26,883 nt of DNA from RGIG6291 sp964602275 (lineage in GTDB: Bacteria > Bacillota > Clostridia > TANB77 > UBA1234), in contig CAZRQF010000012.1 of NCBI GenBank assembly GCA_964602275.1, positions 1 through 26,883 on the forward strand. Reading direction: 5' to 3'. Shown here piece after piece: positions 23,611 through 26,883 of the stretch. Position numbers and translations under genes: made by a program. The notes under the pieces were generated by a model. That model was not told the origin of the DNA. It saw only the letters and a list, made by a program, of their open reading frames with translations, and made no database searches. Positions within the stretch are counted from its first letter, which is position 1. Each line of letters opens with the position of its first letter.

Positions 23611-25179
23611 TTATATCACAAATTTATATTCGCCAATATATCTGTTTAAAATAACAGCCATTTCTGCTCTCGTAATCTTATTCTTTGGTCTAAAAGTTCC
23701 ATCAGGGTAACCATTAATTAAACCACTTTCATACGCTTTTAATATACTTTCTTTAAATTCACTTTTGTTTATATCGGTAAAGTCTGCCTCTCCACTTGCC
23801 TCATTTAAAAAACTATCTAAAAGTGCAACAACTTCTTCTCTTGTTATAGCCTTATTCATATCAAGTGACGAACCAAATACATCTACCAAATCATAATATC
23901 CCATGCTTGCAATATCGGCAGGGTTAAGTGCATGATAGCATCGCATCAAATAGTCATATTCTTCTTTAGACCAATGCGTTTGGTCATAATCCATATGATA
24001 ATATACTTGCCCGCCTTCAGCTGCATAATATCCCATTTGCTTTAATGTTCTTGATAACATTGTGATAAATTCTATTCTGGAAATATTTTTCTCAGGTCCA
24101 AATTCATCTTCTGAATAACCTTTTACAATTTCAAAAGAATATAGCGTATTTATAGCATCACTTGCCCAAGCGTAATTTTCTGTAACATCAGAAAATTCAT
24201 GTTCTTCTATTACTTCATCCGAAGCTTTTACTAATGTTTCTGAAAAAGTATCTTCTGTAACATATTGCATCGTTCTATTAGCTTTTTCGTAATTATAAAT
24301 TCCTGTTGCAATGTATTCAGTATTACTAATTTTACCAAAAGCTTCCGTATAGGCTACTCTTTCACCTTGTGGTGCATAAATTACTGTTGGCTCAACTGGA
24401 ACCCACCCATATTCTTCAAGGTAAAATTCTCCCCAAACATGATTTATAAGTTCATATTCTTCTGTGGTTTCACCAGTTTCTTCGTCAGTATTTGTAATCG
24501 TATCTACCTTGTACCCTACAACAGCTCTAGCTGGTATGTCAGAAGCTCTACATAGTGCCACAAACAATGTCGCAAACTCCTCGCAAACACCTTTCTTATT
24601 TTCTAAAGCGGAAAGTGCTCCTTTATTAGCATACTGAGAACCAGGTGTTGTATATTCCATTTGAGTATTTACATATTCAAATATCGCAAGAGCTTTTTTA
24701 TAATCACTTGAAATTTCATAAGTTAGTTCTTTTGCTTTAGCAATAATCTTTTCATCGTCAGATTCAATTTTAGTTTGTGCTTCTAAATAAATTTTATTTT
24801 CATCTGTTATCACGCTATCGCTTCTAACCGACATATCTTGCTCGAAAGTTCCAAGCTCAACTTCTCTCGTAATTTTAATTTTAAAAATATTACCAGGTCT
24901 AAAACCAGTCATATCATAGTATGCATATAAATTACCATATTCATCTTCTCTAATCTCGTCTGGTGCTGGATTTATCACAATGTCACCATCATTTTGATAT
25001 TGAACAAAATCTTTCTGCCCAATGGCCACTTCTATAAATCCAGCCTTCAATTGAGTTTTCTTAATACTTTTATATGTCATTTCTTTTACTAATTCATAGC
25101 TATTCTCACCTGCAAAAACTGTAGTAATAGACATTAAAATCATGATAAAAAACAAAGAAAATTTGTAAAATCTTTTCAT
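23611..25179 (-). CDS. Secreted transglutaminase-like protein with three SLH domains
   Basis: 522 residues. A signal peptide ends near residue 23 (VFA-GE). A transglutaminase-like core spans about 145-270, with Cys199 in KKGVCEEFATLF, His247 in NHVWGEFY, and Glu263 in GWVPVEPT where the family normally has Asp. Three SLH repeats follow: about 329-382 (FSDVTENYAWASDAI), a degenerate one at about 395-460, and 467-520 (FTDINKSEFKESILKAYESGLINGYPDGTFRP). SLH domains bind secondary wall polymers, so the protein should be fixed to the cell wall. It may cleave or cross-link peptides at the surface. GGAGG lies 9 bases upstream of the ATG and a sigmaA promoter precedes it. Confidence 0.93.
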   Translation of the reverse strand: MKRFYKFSLFFIMILMSITTVFAGENSYELVKEMTYKSIKKTQLKAGFIEVAIGQKDFVQYQNDGDIVINPAPDEIREDEYGNLYAYYDMTGFRPGNIFKIKITREVELGTFEQDMSVRSDSVITDENKIYLEAQTKIESDDEKIIAKAKELTYEISSDYKKALAIFEYVNTQMEYTTPGSQYANKGALSALENKKGVCEEFATLFVALCRASDIPARAVVGYKVDTITNTDEETGETTEEYELINHVWGEFYLEEYGWVPVEPTVIYAPQGERVAYTEAFGKISNTEYIATGIYNYEKANRTMQYVTEDTFSETLVKASDEVIEEHEFSDVTENYAWASDAINTLYSFEIVKGYSEDEFGPEKNISRIEFITMLSRTLKQMGYYAAEGGQVYYHMDYDQTHWSKEEYDYLMRCYHALNPADIASMGYYDLVDVFGSSLDMNKAITREEVVALLDSFLNEASGEADFTDINKSEFKESILKAYESGLINGYPDGTFRPKNKITRAEMAVILNRYIGEYKFVI

Positions 25180-25211
25180 TCGTAAAATCCTCCTAAATAT
25201 ATACTACATTT

Positions 25212-25240
25212 ATTTTATCTATATTTAAATTTAAAAGCAA
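25212..25240 (-). promoter_or_regulatory. Promoter of the transglutaminase/SLH gene
   Basis: Leftward TTGCTT (25235-25240), 17 bases, TAAAAT (25212-25217). Confidence 0.68.
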
Positions 25241-25261
25241 CACAAATTTATAACTTTTACA

Positions 25262-25287
25262 AAAAAACACCTAAAAAGGTGTTTTTT
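25262..25287 (-). terminator. Terminator of the Thr-Pro stalk protein gene
   Basis: An 11-bp stem (AAAAAACACCT with AGGTGTTTTTT) and a 4-base loop, 2 bases past the stop codon at 25290. The leftward RNA ends in a U-run. Confidence 0.88.
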
Positions 25288-25289
25288 AA

Positions 25290-26213
25290 TTACTTACCAC
25301 AAGAGCAACATACAAAATGTCGTTCACTATAATTACCCTCAATTGTATTTTCATACAAAAAATGTAGTAACTCTGCATTTACATCTTCAAGTTCCATTAA
25401 GTTCACTTGATTTAAAATTTCTTCCATCTTTGTGCTATTCTCTCGATAATAACCACATTTCAAATTACCACAAATTGGGCAATATGCAGAAGCTAGACAA
25501 TTTCTAATATTATTACAAACATTATCCGTACTGTTTACACAGCTAAAATCAAATTCAAAGGAATGTGCAATCACATCAATATAAAACTTTTTCAAGCAGT
25601 CAAACAGCTTTACCTGGTCAATATTTTCAAGTGAAATGTAATTGTAAAAATCATATGTTTTTTCGACATTATATTCATCAAAAATTTCATTTTCAACATT
25701 CAATCTTCCAAGTTGATAAATCACGCTATTAAGTGAATTTTCGTTATAGGTAAACGAAGTTTTAGTAGGAGTAGCCGTTGGTACAGTTGTAAATGTAGCC
25801 GTAGGCAAGGTAGTTGGCGTTAATGTCGCAGTCGGGGTTGCAGTTGGAGTTGGTGTCGGTGTCGCAGTAGGTACACTTGTTGCAGTTGGCACTAGCGTTG
25901 CAGTCGGCACCGGTGTCTTCTTATTGTCAATAATGTAATCCGTCGGAACTATCAAAGTAGGATTTTTTGTACTTTCGGGTGTCGCCGTAGATATGTACCA
26001 TACCTCTGGTGTTGAAGTAATTGCTGGTGGCGTATTTTTCGAAGTAGTATTATTGTAATTTACATCAGTAATACTTGGAGTTACATTGGGAAGTAAGCCA
26101 CCACTTGGTTCATTATTATTTTTGTATAACACTAAAGCCCCAATAATAGTAGCAACAATTAGAACAACAAACACACAACGCTTCAAGATACTAGTAAGCC
26201 GAGCCATTGACAT
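25290..26213 (-). CDS. Membrane-anchored protein with Thr-Pro stalk and Cys-rich C-terminal domain
   Basis: 307 residues; no family recognised. One membrane helix (about 13-30) is followed by a low-complexity stalk, residues about 40-155, dominated by TATPT-type units of the kind used as extended extracellular spacers. The last ~150 residues form a compact domain with nine Cys: 206, 225, 233, 239, a CPIC pair at 245/248, 253 (NLKCGYY), and a terminal CCSC at 302-305. This pattern suggests a zinc or other metal site, or disulfides. Orientation predicts the domain lies outside the cell. GGAGGG is 7 bases before the ATG, and a strong promoter precedes the gene. The neighbouring partial gene encodes a similar Thr-Pro repeat region. 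Confidence 0.8.
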   Translation of the reverse strand: MSMARLTSILKRCVFVVLIVATIIGALVLYKNNNEPSGGLLPNVTPSITDVNYNNTTSKNTPPAITSTPEVWYISTATPESTKNPTLIVPTDYIIDNKKTPVPTATLVPTATSVPTATPTPTPTATPTATLTPTTLPTATFTTVPTATPTKTSFTYNENSLNSVIYQLGRLNVENEIFDEYNVEKTYDFYNYISLENIDQVKLFDCLKKFYIDVIAHSFEFDFSCVNSTDNVCNNIRNCLASAYCPICGNLKCGYYRENSTKMEEILNQVNLMELEDVNAELLHFLYENTIEGNYSERHFVCCSCGK

Positions 26214-26267
26214 ATCGTTTCCCTCCTAAAATATTATTTGAGATTATCGAAAACTTTTACCAGACAC

Positions 26268-26296
26268 ATTATATCACTTATGTAAACATTTTGCAA
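26268..26296 (-). promoter_or_regulatory. Promoter of the Thr-Pro stalk protein gene
   Basis: Leftward TTGCAA (26291-26296), 17 bases, and a perfect TATAAT (26268-26273) with a TGn extension. Confidence 0.8.
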
Positions 26297-26331
26297 GAAT
26301 TTCATTCTATCAATGTCCGCAATCACATAAC

Positions 26332-26368
26332 ATGAAAAAAGTCAGTGTAAATTTACACTGACCTTCAT
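26332..26368 (-). terminator. Terminator of the partial repeat-protein gene
   Basis: A 22-base perfect palindrome at 26341-26362 (GTCAGTGTAAA / TTTACACTGAC) is followed in the leftward direction by six T. It lies 15 bases past the stop codon at 26384. Confidence 0.85.
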
Positions 26369-26383
26369 TTTAGATTACTGAAA

Positions 26384-26883
26384 TTACAAGCCTAAATCGA
26401 TATCATTATTATCAATATTAGGTGTTGCTACTACATCGTCTAATGGAATTAGAGGCGTTAGAGTTGGTAAAGCTGGAGAAAGTTTTGGCGTTGCTGTTGG
26501 ATTATCCATTGGAATTCTTGGAGTCGCAGTAACAAGTGGTGTTGGTGTTGTGGTATTCGTTGGAATTTTGGGTGTTGCTGTTGGTTCACCGCTCGGAATT
26601 CTTGGCGTTGCCGTCGGGTCATCCATCGGAATTCTCGGTGTTGCTGTTGGGTCATCCATCGGAATTCTCGGTGTTGCTGTCGGGTCGTCCATTGGAATTC
26701 TCGGCGTTGCTGTTGGGTCATCTGTCGGAATTCTCGGCGTTGCTGTTGGGTCATCTGTTGGAATTCTTGGCGTTGCCGTTGGTAAATACTTTGATTTATT
26801 TTTGCCATATACTCTAAGTGCATATTCCTCATTTTGGTACCATACTTCAAGTTTATATTCTTTATTTTCAAAACGAATATTTA
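26384..26883 (-). CDS. Thr-Ala-Thr-Pro repeat protein, 5' end outside the window
   Basis: The reading frame is open from the window edge to the TAA at 26384, giving about 166 residues of the C-terminus. The first ~33 residues seen (NIRFENKEYKLEVWYQ, then NEEYALRVYGKNKSKYL) look like a folded, beta-rich domain continuing upstream. An 11-residue repeat follows, TATPRIPxDDP, with six near-identical copies and then degenerate ones, ending in an acidic tail (DNNDIDLGL). The repeat resembles extracellular Thr-Pro stalks; being at the C-terminus, it may span the wall or be exposed. Shorter frames on either strand over this region are shadows of the repeat. The true start lies beyond 26883. Confidence 0.78.
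   Translation of the reverse strand, partial: NIRFENKEYKLEVWYQNEEYALRVYGKNKSKYLPTATPRIPTDDPTATPRIPTDDPTATPRIPMDDPTATPRIPMDDPTATPRIPMDDPTATPRIPSGEPTATPKIPTNTTTPTPLVTATPRIPMDNPTATPKLSPALPTLTPLIPLDDVVATPNIDNNDIDLGL
26582..26779 (-). repeat. Six tandem 33-bp coding repeats
   Basis: Six direct 33-bp units encode TATPRIPTDDP (twice), TATPRIPMDDP (three times) and TATPRIPSGEP. Degenerate copies continue down to about 26482. Variation is mostly at third codon positions and at the Thr/Met position. There are no unique spacers, so it is not a CRISPR array. Confidence 0.9.

Noticed and set aside
26482..26779. CRISPR-like array
   Set aside because: The 33-bp units are contiguous without unique spacers and encode an in-frame Thr-Pro repeat.
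26458..26871. Gln/Arg-rich and Leu/Ser-rich frames over the repeat
   Set aside because: They are out-of-frame readings of the 33-bp repeat; the TATPRIP frame runs through to the window edge and matches a known type of stalk.

Overview
The window is AT-rich, densely coded chromosomal DNA of a spore-forming Firmicute, most likely an anaerobic member of the Clostridia. Supporting signs are strong AAGGAGG-type ribosome binding sites, sigmaA-type promoters with TGn extended -10 boxes, the spore germination protease Gpr, a SpoIID/LytB protein, a rubrerythrin, an SLH-anchored protein and a TIGR04086 membrane protein. I see no tRNA or rRNA gene, CRISPR array, transposase or phage gene.

Layout. Positions 110-9288 hold a leftward block: rpsO, pnp, a P-loop ATPase fused to an Asp23/Gls24-like domain, a giant single-pass membrane protein with an extracellular M23 peptidase domain, and a membrane-anchored lipid- or wall-side protein of unknown role. 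rpsO has a strong promoter and a structured leader. pnp has a long hairpin leader resembling the RNase III-processed pnp leader of other bacteria. Positions 9434-19688 hold a second leftward cluster: an Smr-domain protein, spoIID-like, a ROK sugar kinase, murB, yvcK, a glycogen debranching enzyme, ruvC, holA, gpr, and another membrane-anchored protein. Most gaps in it are only 9-43 bases, and many stop codons abut or overlap the next ribosome binding site, so it reads as one operon with internal promoters. It mixes wall synthesis, carbon metabolism, DNA repair, replication and sporulation.

From 19799 the window is a series of short units: ychF (+), an HD-domain protein (-), a TIGR04086 membrane protein (-), rubrerythrin (+), a Cof-type HAD phosphatase and a transglutaminase/SLH surface protein (-), then two surface-type proteins with Thr-Pro-rich stalks (-), the last cut by the window edge. 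Convergent genes are separated by clean bidirectional terminators. ychF and the Smr gene are driven by overlapping divergent promoters.

Most noteworthy: the ROK kinase has no ATG/GTG/TTG start and appears to begin at an AUU codon with a perfect Shine-Dalgarno; the debranching enzyme has a hairpin between its Shine-Dalgarno and ATG; the gpr Shine-Dalgarno lies inside a hairpin followed by T5; Gpr lacks the usual pro-region; and the pnp-linked trio (ATPase-Asp23 fusion, giant M23 protein, NTF2/Ig-like membrane protein) looks like an undescribed cell-envelope module. Functions of that trio are inference from domains and context only.
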